NCBI RefSeq assembly: GCF_000711795.1
Contig: NZ_KL543978.1
Location: 21,656-85,655, forward strand
DNA from: Vibrio pacinii DSM 19139
Lineage (GTDB): Bacteria; Pseudomonadota; Gammaproteobacteria; Enterobacterales; Vibrionaceae
DNA length: 64,000 nt
Direction: 5' to 3'
Every line of letters begins with the position of its first letter. The stretch's first letter is position 1. Under the pieces are notes generated by a model that was given only the letters and a program-made list of their open reading frames with translations, did not search any database and was not told the origin of the DNA. Shown one piece after another: positions 26,582-35,768 of this stretch. The position numbers and the translations under genes are program-made.

Positions 26582-27514
26582 TTAACCGTCACGTGTTATC
26601 GTTTCAATCAGCTCTTTCTGAACTTGTTGCGCTTTGTCATTATCAATTTGACAGGTTCCCGCCGCTTTATGACCACCCCCACCGTATTTCAACATCAACT
26701 CTCCGACATTGGTTTTAGAGCTGCGATCAAATATTGATTTCCCGGTAGCAAAAACCGTGTTTTGTTTTTGAAAGCCCCACATTTTATGGATTGAGATATT
26801 GCACTGCGGATAGAGCGCATAAATCATAAAGCGGTTACCCGCATAGATCACCTCTTCTCCCGTTAAGTCGAGAAATACGAGGTTGTCGTATACTGTGGCA
26901 CAACGCTGAATTTGCTGCTTAAACAAGTTTTCATGTTCACGATACAGATCAATACGCTCACGCACATCTGGTAAATCGAGTATTTGGTCGATCGAATGGT
27001 GTTTACAATACTCGATAAGATCCATCATTAAGTTGTAGTTTGAAATGCGAAACTCTCTAAATCGCCCTAAGCCAGTGCGAGCATCCATTAAAAAGTTGAG
27101 TAGGTTCCATCCGGTTGAATCAAGCACTTCATCACGACTAAATTGCGCCGAATCCCCTTTGTCTACCGCTTTCATCATCTCTAACCATTGAGATGGAAAA
27201 GTGCTCTCTCCGCCATAATGTTCCCATACCACACGAGCCGCAGAAGGTGCATCAGGGTCGATAATGTGATTGGCACGCTTGTCTTGGTTACGGATAACCT
27301 CTGACAAGTGATGATCAAAGACAAGGTGCGCGTGTTCTACGTAAGGCAAGTTGGTTATGATGTCATTAGACGTAATATCTATCACACCATCTTGCATATC
27401 TTTAGGGTGTACAAATTTGATATCGTCAATAAGGTCTAGTTGCTTCAACAGTACAGCACACACTAAACCATCAAAGTCACTTCGGGTGACGAGTCGATGT
27501 TTTTGATCCGACAT
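26582..27514 (-). CDS. DHH-family phosphoesterase (exopolyphosphatase-related)
   Basis: This 310-residue protein has the DHH motif pattern: SDFDGLVCA near the N-terminus, FDHHLSE, then a DHHA1 domain ending in KYGGGGHKAAGTCQ. Family members hydrolyse phosphodiesters such as oligoribonucleotides or c-di-AMP/pApA, and Vibrio homologues are often labelled exopolyphosphatase without proof. The ATG at 27514 has an AGGAAG site upstream, whereas the GTG at 27520 lies within its spacing. No membrane or signal segment is seen. The gene is transcribed alone toward a shared terminator. Confidence 0.87.
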   Translation of the reverse strand: MSDQKHRLVTRSDFDGLVCAVLLKQLDLIDDIKFVHPKDMQDGVIDITSNDIITNLPYVEHAHLVFDHHLSEVIRNQDKRANHIIDPDAPSAARVVWEHYGGESTFPSQWLEMMKAVDKGDSAQFSRDEVLDSTGWNLLNFLMDARTGLGRFREFRISNYNLMMDLIEYCKHHSIDQILDLPDVRERIDLYREHENLFKQQIQRCATVYDNLVFLDLTGEEVIYAGNRFMIYALYPQCNISIHKMWGFQKQNTVFATGKSIFDRSSKTNVGELMLKYGGGGHKAAGTCQIDNDKAQQVQKELIETITRDG

Positions 27515-27742
27515 TGGCACTTCCTATGCTTGAGCTTGTTATTAATACGGCGATAAACCGAGTTAGCGAAAACTGTGAACAAAACGACAATGACAATATC
27601 GCTTTGACATATAACTCATTTAATTTTAGACAGCGCTAATGTTTTAACCAGTTTAAGGCAAAGAAATTATTCGATTATTGCCCATTTCATATTCAACTGA
27701 GTAAAACCATCAACTAACAGGGCATGAATTGAAGTCTTGGTA

Positions 27743-28567
27743 TCAGTTCTCTGGGTCGATACGCCGATTAAGATCCGTTAAGTGCCAGTTAAGCTGCTTT
27801 AGATATGTCACACAAACCTGAGTGTCTACTTCTGCGGGCGTATTTTCAACGGCCCGTTCGATCTGTGTCAGTGAGTGTTGTATCGGTTTATCGAAGCTCA
27901 ATATTTTTAGACGTTTTAACGCCTGACGAGCAATCTGATATGGCTGGGCTCTGACCTCGGTCAACGGCCGTTTAAATACACATGCAACGACGCCCTCTAA
28001 ATAGACCCGGTACGTCGTCAGCTCGTCAAGCAATAGAAACCCGTGCGCTCTTGCGCCATCATGAGGATAAGGCACCGAAAAGTGATGCGACAGTTGATTC
28101 GTTATCGAGATATTGAGCTCTAACGTATGACATTGATGCCGCATCGCATTCAACAAACCTTGCTCGGGCATTAGCGTTTCTACTTGGAAAATACGCTGAA
28201 GGTGATAATCGTTTGAGAGCAAAGTGAGCGTGAGTTTTTGCTGGTGCAGTGAAGTAAGACTCTGTTTTAGTTTACTCGCGGCATTGGCAAGATTCTCAAT
28301 GGTATTTTGCGATTGATCCTCAAGGAGAATGCGATATGACTCAATAACGCTCAACGGCAGTAACTGTTGTAAATAATCTCGCATCGCCATCGCTTCAGAG
28401 ACTAGTTGCCCTTGCGTGACTCCCCCACAAAAAATAATGGCTGTCGTCTTGCTATTAAGTGACATCATCTGCTTAGCGAGCGCCTCAACCCGAGAGCGAC
28501 CTTCAACAGTCAACTGGTCTGAGACTAATCGTTTGCCGAGTACCAATACTACACTATTTATATTCAT
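27743..28567 (-). CDS. YdcF-like (DUF218/ElyC-SanA superfamily) protein
   Basis: This 274-residue protein contains the DUF218 core: SVVLVLGKRL at the start, IIFCGGVTQGQ with SEAMAMRDYL, a DQSQNTIENLANA motif (acid plus Ser/Thr/Asn), and LLSNDYHLQRI. It has no signal peptide, like cytosolic YdcF of E. coli, which binds S-adenosylmethionine. The C-terminal 90 residues are helical and poorly conserved. The function is unknown. It is divergent from serine deaminase. Confidence 0.8.
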   Translation of the reverse strand: MNINSVVLVLGKRLVSDQLTVEGRSRVEALAKQMMSLNSKTTAIIFCGGVTQGQLVSEAMAMRDYLQQLLPLSVIESYRILLEDQSQNTIENLANAASKLKQSLTSLHQQKLTLTLLSNDYHLQRIFQVETLMPEQGLLNAMRHQCHTLELNISITNQLSHHFSVPYPHDGARAHGFLLLDELTTYRVYLEGVVACVFKRPLTEVRAQPYQIARQALKRLKILSFDKPIQHSLTQIERAVENTPAEVDTQVCVTYLKQLNWHLTDLNRRIDPEN

Positions 28568-28743
28568 TAATTATCCATGTCTCAATTATTCCTACTGAGT
28601 AACGGAGAAACTGTACAAGCATCGACTTTACCGTTAGCTTAAGCTCGGTTAACATTTTGTTAAATGCAGCGATTCATTACCCGTGGCGCTGCGATCCCCT
28701 ACAAGAGCCTCAACCAAAGGCCACGACAACAGGAAGTAAGTTT

Positions 28744-30114
28744 ATGCTGTCAATATTTGATATTTTCAAAGTGGGCGTTGGGCCTTCAAGTTCACATACT
28801 AATGGCCCAATGATCGCTGGCTACCATTTTACACGCTTGCTATCGCCAACGCTGCAACAAGTCCACCGAGTCCAAGTCGATTTGTATGGTTCGTTGTCAC
28901 TGACAGGACGAGGCCACCATACCGACCGCGCTGTGATCCTCGGTTTACTTGGTAATACACCCGATACAATCAAAATGTCGAGTGCCAAGCAAGCCCTTGC
29001 AACAGCCATCGATGAACAACAACTTGTTTTAGCCGGTGAACATCACATCGGCTTTCATTATGACGCTGATATCTTGTTCCATAAAGACAATTTGCCACTG
29101 CACGAAAATGGTATGACGATCACCGCCTACGACGACATCGGTGAGCAGCTTTGCTTTGAAACTTACTACTCCATTGGTGGTGGGTTTATTGCTACTGCTA
29201 AAGAGTTGACTGAAGGCACTGGCATCTCGCCTGTCGAGGTGCCTTACCCATTTACCAATGCAGAACAAATGCTTGAGATGGCAGAGCAACATGGTTTTAG
29301 TCTTGGTGGCATGATATTACGCAACGAACAGCAGTTTCATGATGATGAAACGATCACGCGAAAAACAGAGCAAATTTGGAAAGTGATGTCACTTTGTATG
29401 CAACGCGGATTTGACACAGAAGGCATACTTGAAGGCGGACTCAATGTGACTCGCCGTGCACCAAATCTGCTCAAAAAGCTCGAAGCCAACGCCGCCGTTG
29501 AAAACGATCCGATGGAAATTTTAGATTGGATTAATTTGTTTGCTTTTGCCGTGAGCGAAGAGAACGCCGCTGGTGGTCAAGTTGTCACATCGCCAACCAA
29601 TGGAGCCGCTGGTGTTATTCCGGCAGTTCTTATGTACTACCATCGATTTATCAAAGAGTTAGATAACAAGCAGTTGAAAGACTTTTTGGCGGTGGCAGGA
29701 GCCATTGGAATTTTGTACAAAACCAACGCTTCTATTTCTGGCGCTGAAGTAGGCTGTCAGGGCGAAATAGGCGTCTCATCCTCAATGGCCGCCGCTGGGC
29801 TGACCGCGCTTCGTGGTGGCAGCAATGAACAGATCTGTATCGCTGCTGAAATCGCAATGGAGCACTCGCTTGGCATGACTTGCGATCCCATCGGAGGTCT
29901 GGTTCAAGTGCCGTGTATTGAGCGTAACGCAATGGGCGCAATGAAGGCCATCAACGCTTCAAGAATGGCGTTAAAACGTACCAGTAAGTGTTTAATCTCG
30001 TTAGATAAGGTGATTGAAACCATGTATCAAACGGGTAAAGACATGAATAAAAAATACCGTGAGACTTCACTTGGCGGGCTTGCCGTGATCCATATGGCAC
30101 CACCTTGTGAATAA
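28744..30114 (+). CDS. sdaA: L-serine ammonia-lyase (iron-sulfur)
   Basis: This 456-residue enzyme deaminates L-serine to pyruvate and ammonia. The N-terminus LSIFDIFKVGVGPSSSHT and the C-terminal cluster cysteines (GAEVGCQGEIGVSSS; MTCDPIGGLVQVPCIERN) show the single-chain type with a 4Fe-4S cluster. The ATG at 28744 follows an AGGAAG site, and the upstream extension to 28657 is not conserved-looking. A terminator hairpin follows directly. Confidence 0.95.
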   Translation: MLSIFDIFKVGVGPSSSHTNGPMIAGYHFTRLLSPTLQQVHRVQVDLYGSLSLTGRGHHTDRAVILGLLGNTPDTIKMSSAKQALATAIDEQQLVLAGEHHIGFHYDADILFHKDNLPLHENGMTITAYDDIGEQLCFETYYSIGGGFIATAKELTEGTGISPVEVPYPFTNAEQMLEMAEQHGFSLGGMILRNEQQFHDDETITRKTEQIWKVMSLCMQRGFDTEGILEGGLNVTRRAPNLLKKLEANAAVENDPMEILDWINLFAFAVSEENAAGGQVVTSPTNGAAGVIPAVLMYYHRFIKELDNKQLKDFLAVAGAIGILYKTNASISGAEVGCQGEIGVSSSMAAAGLTALRGGSNEQICIAAEIAMEHSLGMTCDPIGGLVQVPCIERNAMGAMKAINASRMALKRTSKCLISLDKVIETMYQTGKDMNKKYRETSLGGLAVIHMAPPCE

Positions 30115-30116
30115 CA

Positions 30117-30148
30117 AAAAAGGCGTAGCTAACTGCTACGCCTTTCAA
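30117..30148. terminator. Intrinsic terminator between convergent sdaA and M14 peptidase gene
   Basis: AAAGGCGTAGC and GCTACGCCTTT pair around a short loop within 30118-30147. Confidence 0.85.
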
Positions 30149-30160
30149 TTATTACTTCAA

Positions 30161-31285
30161 TTAAACCTTATCGGCGATTGCGAGTGTCGCAGTCAGCACA
30201 TCTTGACCAAACTTAACACTACGCTCAGGTGACCAACCATAAAGCGGATCCGGGTACTCATTGTTGTCTTTGAACGGCATTTCGACAGTGTAAGATAGGC
30301 ATTTAAACTGCTCACCCACCCAGTTAGAACCAACGGTCAAATTTGCTTTACCCGGTTCGTCTTTGTCGTAGCCATGATGATCTTGAAATTCTGGGGTGGC
30401 AATTGAAAGCGCCTGTTTAAACGCATTTTCCAAGCTAGCTAAACGTTCATCGTATGAAGGAATACCTTCAGAGCCTGCGACAAAGTTGTATGGGATCGCC
30501 TCATCACCATGAATATCCAAAAACATATCTACGCCCGTTTCAAGCATACGTTGACGCACCAAGAACACTTCAGGGCTTTTCTCCATTGAAGGGTTTTGCC
30601 ACTCACGGTTAAGGTTGACTCCCTGCGCATTGCAACGTAAATGGCCTCGAATTGCACCATCCGGGTTCATATTCGGCACAACGTAAAGTACCGCTTTTTC
30701 AAGCAACGCACGTGCACTGGTGTCGTCGTGATCAAGCAGGCGCTGAATAAAACCTTCCATGAACCACTCAGCCATACTTTCGCCTGGGTGTTGACGGGCG
30801 ATCATCCAGATTTTCTTCTTGCCTTGTTCCGGCTCGCCAAAGGTAAGCAACGACATGTCGTTGCCATCAAGAGTATGACCTAAGGTTTCGAGTTGACAGT
30901 GATGAGCACTTTGAGCCAAATGCAACAAGTCCAAATGACGATCGTAAGTATAAGGTGCGAAGTAAGCGAAATAGATAGAGTTACGCTCCGGGATCGCGGT
31001 AAAGGTGAGCGTATCGCCATCAAACTCAGCCGGAATTCGGAACCACTCTTCTCTGTCATATGAAGCGACGACATCATAGCCTTTCCATCCATCAGGATAA
31101 GCAGAACCTTTAAGATCAAGCAGTGAAATGGTATGTGCTTGCTCTGCTTGCGTCTCTAACCGAAAGTGGAACCATTGATAAAACTCGGACTGGTTATCAT
31201 TAGGAATTTTTAACTGGATGTTGTCTTTATCTTCAATACTAACAACCTCAATGTTGCCGCTATCAAAGTTACTGAATATCTTCAT
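30161..31285 (-). CDS. M14-family zinc carboxypeptidase (cytosolic type)
   Basis: This 374-residue protein has an N-terminal beta domain (about 1-120) and an M14 catalytic domain. Zinc ligands are H166 and E169 in RQHPGESMAEW, and H259 in DIHGDE. NPDG and NLNREW supply substrate-binding residues, and the general base Glu lies in SYTVEMPF. There is no signal peptide, so it acts in the cytoplasm, like the cytosolic carboxypeptidase subfamily. The start is set at the MKIFSNFDSGN methionine. It is divergent from a POT peptide carrier, which suggests joint use of imported peptides. Confidence 0.9.
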   Translation of the reverse strand: MKIFSNFDSGNIEVVSIEDKDNIQLKIPNDNQSEFYQWFHFRLETQAEQAHTISLLDLKGSAYPDGWKGYDVVASYDREEWFRIPAEFDGDTLTFTAIPERNSIYFAYFAPYTYDRHLDLLHLAQSAHHCQLETLGHTLDGNDMSLLTFGEPEQGKKKIWMIARQHPGESMAEWFMEGFIQRLLDHDDTSARALLEKAVLYVVPNMNPDGAIRGHLRCNAQGVNLNREWQNPSMEKSPEVFLVRQRMLETGVDMFLDIHGDEAIPYNFVAGSEGIPSYDERLASLENAFKQALSIATPEFQDHHGYDKDEPGKANLTVGSNWVGEQFKCLSYTVEMPFKDNNEYPDPLYGWSPERSVKFGQDVLTATLAIADKV

Positions 31286-31563
31286 GTCGTTACATTCCTT
31301 ATACATAATTGACTTCGATGCCCGAGGCTATCACAAAGCAAGGGCTAAAACATCGGGTTCAGTTTGCCATCGCCGCATAAATCGACCTTACTTATCCGAC
31401 GCAAACGGTTTAGATCAAGGACATTGTAAAAAATTATGCGAAATTGAGAAAATATGGTGCATCAAGATGACTTTCTGCGATAATTATTTCAATTTATTAC
31501 ATACCAATAATGGCGACATTTGCAGACATTAATGCTAAGTCATTATTATTAAGAGAGATTATT

Positions 31564-33042
31564 ATGTGGAACAAGCTCAATAAGTCCATGATGTTCTGCC
31601 AAGCCATGTTTGGATTATCCTTTTATGGCGTGATGGTCATACTGACGCGATTCTTCTTAGAAGATCTCGGCTATAGTGAAGCAGAAACCATGATGGTCGT
31701 TGGTGCATTTTCTTCCATTGGCCCACTGTTCGCTATCGCTGGCGGTTTTATCGTTGACAAGTTCCTTGGTGCTTATCGCTCACTAACCATCGCCTATGGT
31801 ACTTTCGCGACGGGTTACGTGTTGCTAGTGCTCGGCGCATCGACAAACAACGTTCCTCTTAGCTTGGTTGGTATCGCGCTTGCCAGTTATGCACGTGGCT
31901 TAATGTCTCCTTCTTACCCAAGCCTTTATAAACGTACCTTTTCTTCAGAAGAAGACTTCGAAAACGGCTATCCGGTAAACTACTCCGTAAACAACGTTGG
32001 CGCTTTATTGGGTCAATATTTATTCCCAATGTTTGTTTTGGCAATTGGCTTTCACGGCAGCTTTGGGCTTTCCGCATTGATGGCAACATTCGCCTTCATC
32101 ACGCTTGTCATCTTTAACAAACAATTAGTCGGCACGGCCGCTGACATCGATCAAGCACCAGTTAGCGTAAAGAACTGGTTGGCCTTCCTTACTCTCTCAG
32201 CCGCAATGGTTGGGTTAGTCTTTTTTATGTTCTCAAACATGGATATCGGTCAAAACATTGTGTATGCGATTGGCGCTGCGGCGATCTTGTACTTCATCTC
32301 TTTGATATTTAAAGCCAGTAAACCCGATGCACTTAAGATGGGCACTATTCTTATCATGACAGTGCTCACTACCTGTTTCTTTGTTTATTACGGTCAGATG
32401 ATGACGTCCATGACAATGGTGACCATTAATACCATGCGCGGCGATCTTTTTAATCTGATCCCAATTGCACCTGAAGCGTCGATGGCAATGAACCCACTGT
32501 GGTGTATCGTTGCAGGGCCTGTTATTGCGGTGACGTTCTCGACACTTGAAAAGAGAGGTATTAACTTCTCCACGGCGACCAAAATCGGCTTTGCCTTTAT
32601 TTTTACTGCGATCGCGTTTGGTATTTTGACCATGGCAGTGATGAACGTTGGTACTGATGTGGTTATTCGCCCTGAAATCTTCTTGGCAATTCACTTCTTC
32701 CAAGCCTTTGCTGAGGTGATTGTCGGTAGTTTGGTTGTCGCCTTTATTCTGTCTGTGGCACCAAAACATATTGAAGGTTTCTCTGTGTCGCTCTTTTCCG
32801 TAGCGATGGCGCTAAGTGGCATTGTCGGGGCGGTATTCTCTACCTCTATTGCGTTAGAAAAAGGCCAAGCGATCACTCAAGACATCGTACAAACGGTTTA
32901 CGGTGAATACTTTCAACTGCTCACCATTTTGGCGGTAGTTATGGTTGCGATTGCACTAGCTTCATCTTTGATCATTCGTAAAATGTTAGAAGCAGCAAGC
33001 GCAGGTGAACCACCCGTTGATTTGGTTGCAACAAAAAGTTAA
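31564..33042 (+). CDS. POT-like major facilitator, probable peptide transporter
   Basis: This 492-residue inner-membrane protein has 12-14 predicted helices. The N-terminal region (FYGVMVILTRFFLEDLGYSE, then GGFIVDKFLGAYRSL and the PSYPSLYKRTF region) resembles proton-dependent oligopeptide transporters. The exact ExxER motif of classic POT members is not visible, so the substrate is inferred. An AAGAGAG site precedes the ATG at 31564. It is divergent from a cytosolic carboxypeptidase and ends at a strong terminator. Confidence 0.75.
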   Translation: MWNKLNKSMMFCQAMFGLSFYGVMVILTRFFLEDLGYSEAETMMVVGAFSSIGPLFAIAGGFIVDKFLGAYRSLTIAYGTFATGYVLLVLGASTNNVPLSLVGIALASYARGLMSPSYPSLYKRTFSSEEDFENGYPVNYSVNNVGALLGQYLFPMFVLAIGFHGSFGLSALMATFAFITLVIFNKQLVGTAADIDQAPVSVKNWLAFLTLSAAMVGLVFFMFSNMDIGQNIVYAIGAAAILYFISLIFKASKPDALKMGTILIMTVLTTCFFVYYGQMMTSMTMVTINTMRGDLFNLIPIAPEASMAMNPLWCIVAGPVIAVTFSTLEKRGINFSTATKIGFAFIFTAIAFGILTMAVMNVGTDVVIRPEIFLAIHFFQAFAEVIVGSLVVAFILSVAPKHIEGFSVSLFSVAMALSGIVGAVFSTSIALEKGQAITQDIVQTVYGEYFQLLTILAVVMVAIALASSLIIRKMLEAASAGEPPVDLVATKS

Positions 33043-33063
33043 TTACATCCTAAGTCACTAAAA

Positions 33064-33093
33064 GATAAACCCAAGCCAAAGCTTGGGTTTATC
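33064..33093. terminator. Intrinsic terminator between convergent POT and GntR genes
   Basis: GATAAACCCAAGC (33064-33076) and GCTTGGGTTTATC (33081-33093) pair perfectly with a CAAA loop. Confidence 0.85.
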
Positions 33094-33111
33094 TGTTTTA
33101 GCAAGCGGTAC

Positions 33112-33834
33112 TTAACGATTTAGTTCAGTGGTCGACTCAATGCTTATCGCATCATGGCGCCAGTACTCGATGACACCATCCATAAGTTCGCCATTTTGGT
33201 TGTAATTGAGCCGTTCAATAATCATGGCAGGTGTCCCTGCTGTCGCTCTCAAAGCCTGGCTGATATCACCAAACAAAGAACTCGTGCTAATTCGATAGCG
33301 CACCTTCTGATAGACCATATCGTAATGTTGGCGATAAATATCAGTCAGGGAGTTCGACAATTCTAAATCCAATAAATGCCTAAACAGTTCCGGTCGAATG
33401 TAATTAATGACATAAGCAACGGGGCGCTGTTCAAGGTAGCGTACACGGTCAACTCGATAGATATCTGAAAATGGCGGAAGATTGAGTAAAGTCGCAGCCT
33501 GTTTATTGGCCACTATAGCCTTGGCTGATATTAACTCAATCTTTGGTGTGCGATTTTGCGCCTGAGCCAATTCAGTGAAACTTTGGGTCTGTGTAGGATC
33601 ATACCTAAGTGTTTGAGGAGAGATGAACCATCCGCGGCGATCTTCTCGATAGATGCGCCCCTCTGACTCAAGTAATGATAGAGCCTCTCTCAATGTCACT
33701 CGAGTGGTATTGAACGACTCAGCCAGCTTTCTCTCGGCGGGTAACTTTTGCCTAGGAGCTAACAGACCAGACTCTATTTGCTCAACAATAGCATCTTTAA
33801 TAATCACATACTGCACAGTCTGTCTGACTCCCAA
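33112..33834 (-). CDS. GntR/HutC-family (UTRA) transcriptional regulator
   Basis: This 240-residue regulator has an N-terminal winged helix (about 10-75; LPAERKLAESFNTTRVTLREALSLLESEG) and a C-terminal UTRA effector domain (about 95-235; IYRVDRVRYLEQRPVAY). UTRA proteins sense small metabolites such as sugar phosphates, phosphonates or histidine intermediates. No target operon is adjacent in the same direction, and the convergent POT carrier is the only close neighbour, so the target is unknown. Confidence 0.88.
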   Translation of the reverse strand: MGVRQTVQYVIIKDAIVEQIESGLLAPRQKLPAERKLAESFNTTRVTLREALSLLESEGRIYREDRRGWFISPQTLRYDPTQTQSFTELAQAQNRTPKIELISAKAIVANKQAATLLNLPPFSDIYRVDRVRYLEQRPVAYVINYIRPELFRHLLDLELSNSLTDIYRQHYDMVYQKVRYRISTSSLFGDISQALRATAGTPAMIIERLNYNQNGELMDGVIEYWRHDAISIESTTELNR

Positions 33835-34017
33835 CTCACGCCATGTGGTAGCGATAAATGATTGAGTCAGCAGTGCCTAGTTCAATGATTTAACGCAATA
33901 AATTCAGACTTACATTAAACTGAAATGGATCGAATGTCATGAGCGTGACCGAAATTATTGCATCCAACAGACCGCACAAGAAGCACTTTAACGCTGCTTG
34001 CATCATGAGTGGTCAAC

Positions 34018-34608
34018 TTATACCGTTATAGAAGCAATCGTCGTCGTTAACACTTGCGCACCATGGTCAGTTAACGCCCAGCAATAAATGATGATATTCA
34101 ACGCCAACGTTAACCAAAATAGAAACTTGAACCCAAGATCGTGGTATTTGTGGTGCATCAATACTTGTGCACATAAAGCGCCTAACCATCCGCCAAAGAT
34201 ATTCAACATGTGAAACACACTCTCAGGTATGCGCGTTCCTCCTGCGAGCATCGCCTGCTTATCAAACGCGTATCCAATGTACGTAATAGTGCTCATTGCC
34301 AAGTAAAAAACACAGGCGATTAAAGGAAAGTCGAGTAGTACAACACTACCGAGTAAAATGCAGCAAAACCACAGGGCAATTGCCAACGAAAAGTTAAACA
34401 CCAATGGACGTTCAACCTCGACCGCACACATTGCTCCCTTTTCATCTGAGCCTAAACGAAAGATCACTGGCTCACTGATAAAAGGCTCTTTTGCTCCATT
34501 TTCTAGGTCACTCGCGTGAAAAAAAACTTTGGTATCTTGGTTGTCGACAGCAATGTAACCATAGCCTTTGCTCTGGTCCCAATGCGCAATCGTCCCTTGA
34601 ATAGACAT
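34018..34608 (-). CDS. Cold-shock domain / DUF1294 membrane protein
   Basis: This 196-residue fusion begins with a cold-shock OB-fold (about 1-65) bearing RNP1-like KGYGYIAV and RNP2-like VFFHASDL. It then has about four membrane helices forming a DUF1294 domain (including YAFDKQAMLAGGTRIPE and FGGWLGALCAQ). The fusion is widespread in bacteria. The cold-shock part would bind single-stranded nucleic acid at the membrane face. The function is unknown. Confidence 0.88.
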   Translation of the reverse strand: MSIQGTIAHWDQSKGYGYIAVDNQDTKVFFHASDLENGAKEPFISEPVIFRLGSDEKGAMCAVEVERPLVFNFSLAIALWFCCILLGSVVLLDFPLIACVFYLAMSTITYIGYAFDKQAMLAGGTRIPESVFHMLNIFGGWLGALCAQVLMHHKYHDLGFKFLFWLTLALNIIIYCWALTDHGAQVLTTTIASITV

Positions 34609-34998
34609 ATTGCTTCCTTACCTAGCCATGTGCTTTTACAGCATCTTAAATTGTTCACTCAATTAACCATTAGCACACATACAAAACTATGTGCATATTT
34701 TGAACAATTAAATGCATTTTTTTGAACTAGAGCACTACTGACAGCTTCTGACACAAGCAGGTAGTAAAGTCGTCATGAAATCAAACCAAAGGGAAATAAA
34801 AATGAAAAGTATTGTTGAGATTGTCTGTTTCAAACTCGCAGACAACACCACGAGTGAGAAACTCAAATAATTGAACGGATTCGTTCTATTGGAATTCGGT
34901 TGAAAATGCCAAAAACTAGCGCGTAACATTTAACCCCAACTAACACCTAGGCTGATCTGAGATTACGCTACAGTACAGTCAACCCGTCGATTGGGAAG
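34609..34998. other. 390-base intergenic region with a possible gene remnant
   Basis: No intact gene is seen. A short coding remnant at 34802-34870 is listed separately. The rest is AT-rich and unremarkable, with a TTTTTTTG run near 34715. Confidence 0.4.
34802..34918 (+). pseudogene. Possible remnant of a small monooxygenase-like (dimeric alpha-beta barrel) gene
   Basis: The frame from the ATG at 34802 reads MKSIVEIVCFKLADNTTSEKL and stops after 22 codons at 34868. The same frame continues after the stop as LNGFVLLEFG and then stops again. The pattern of an IVEIV-FKL strand, then a GF-V-E strand, resembles the start and middle of small antibiotic-biosynthesis-monooxygenase-like proteins, with the helix between them deleted. 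An AGGGAAATAAA site precedes the ATG. This could also be a chance reading. Confidence 0.3.
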
Positions 34999-35673
34999 TT
35001 ATGCCAAAAGAATATCTTTTAACTCGTGCAACGAGCTAACGGTGTAATTTGGCGAGATATTTGAATCTTGCTCGACGCCCTGATGATTAAGCCAACACGT
35101 CTCAATGCCAAAGTTAATGCCACCGAGAATATCGGAATGTTGATTATCACCAACCATTAACACTTTGCTTTTACACGGTGTGCCCATCTTCTCTAATGCA
35201 TGATTGAATATCGCTTGATCAGGTTTGGCAACCCCCACCTGCTCAGAAATAATTACGTGTTCAAAATAATGCGCCATTTCTGTTCGTTCTAAACGAATCG
35301 CCTGAAGCTCGGTAAAGCCATTGGTAATGATCCCCATTTTCGCTCGACCATGAACCGCGTCCATCAACTCCCTCGCTCCAGGCAGTAAGGTACAAATATC
35401 TGCCATCGCTTCTAAAAATGCACTATTAAGCTCGGCTGTCGTCGTCTGAAGCTTTTCAGCCCATTCGATGAAACGGTTGTGTTTAAGCTGATCAGCGGTA
35501 ATTTTCCCATCCTGATAGTCAACCCACAAAGGTTTATTAATGGTTTGGTAGTCAGCAAAGTCTTGTTGGGTGAATTCAACGCCTTTGCGTGAAAACATCA
35601 ACTGCATCCCTTTAAAAGCATCAAAATGAAACAGGGTTTCGTCAGCGTCAAACAAGATCCAATCGTACTTCAT
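34999..35673 (-). CDS. yjjG: YjjG-like HAD pyrimidine 5'-nucleotidase
   Basis: This 224-residue haloacid dehalogenase phosphatase has motif I LFDADETLFHFD (D9, D11), motif II IITNGFTE, motif III GVAKPDQAIF and motif IV MVGDNQHSDILGG. YjjG removes phosphate from pyrimidine nucleotides, including non-canonical ones. It is divergent from a LysR regulator. Confidence 0.93.
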   Translation of the reverse strand: MKYDWILFDADETLFHFDAFKGMQLMFSRKGVEFTQQDFADYQTINKPLWVDYQDGKITADQLKHNRFIEWAEKLQTTTAELNSAFLEAMADICTLLPGARELMDAVHGRAKMGIITNGFTELQAIRLERTEMAHYFEHVIISEQVGVAKPDQAIFNHALEKMGTPCKSKVLMVGDNQHSDILGGINFGIETCWLNHQGVEQDSNISPNYTVSSLHELKDILLA

Positions 35674-35713
35674 TTATCTTCTCCTCATTTTTATCGCTTT
35701 ATTGTAGATTGTT

Positions 35714-35744
35714 TTCAATTTAATGATAATCTTTAAAAATTGAA
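35714..35744. promoter_or_regulatory. Inverted repeat between yjjG and a LysR gene
   Basis: TTCAATTT (35714-35721) and AAATTGAA (35737-35744) are perfect arms 15 bases apart, just before the LysR start. It is a candidate LysR operator by position and shape only. Confidence 0.35.
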
Positions 35745-35768
35745 TTAATTGTTTACTAATAATCAACA

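Noticed and set aside
32233..32769. 178-residue frame opposite the POT-like gene
   Set aside because: It lies entirely antisense inside a well-supported membrane transporter, and its His/Asn-rich composition is what the reverse of such a gene gives.
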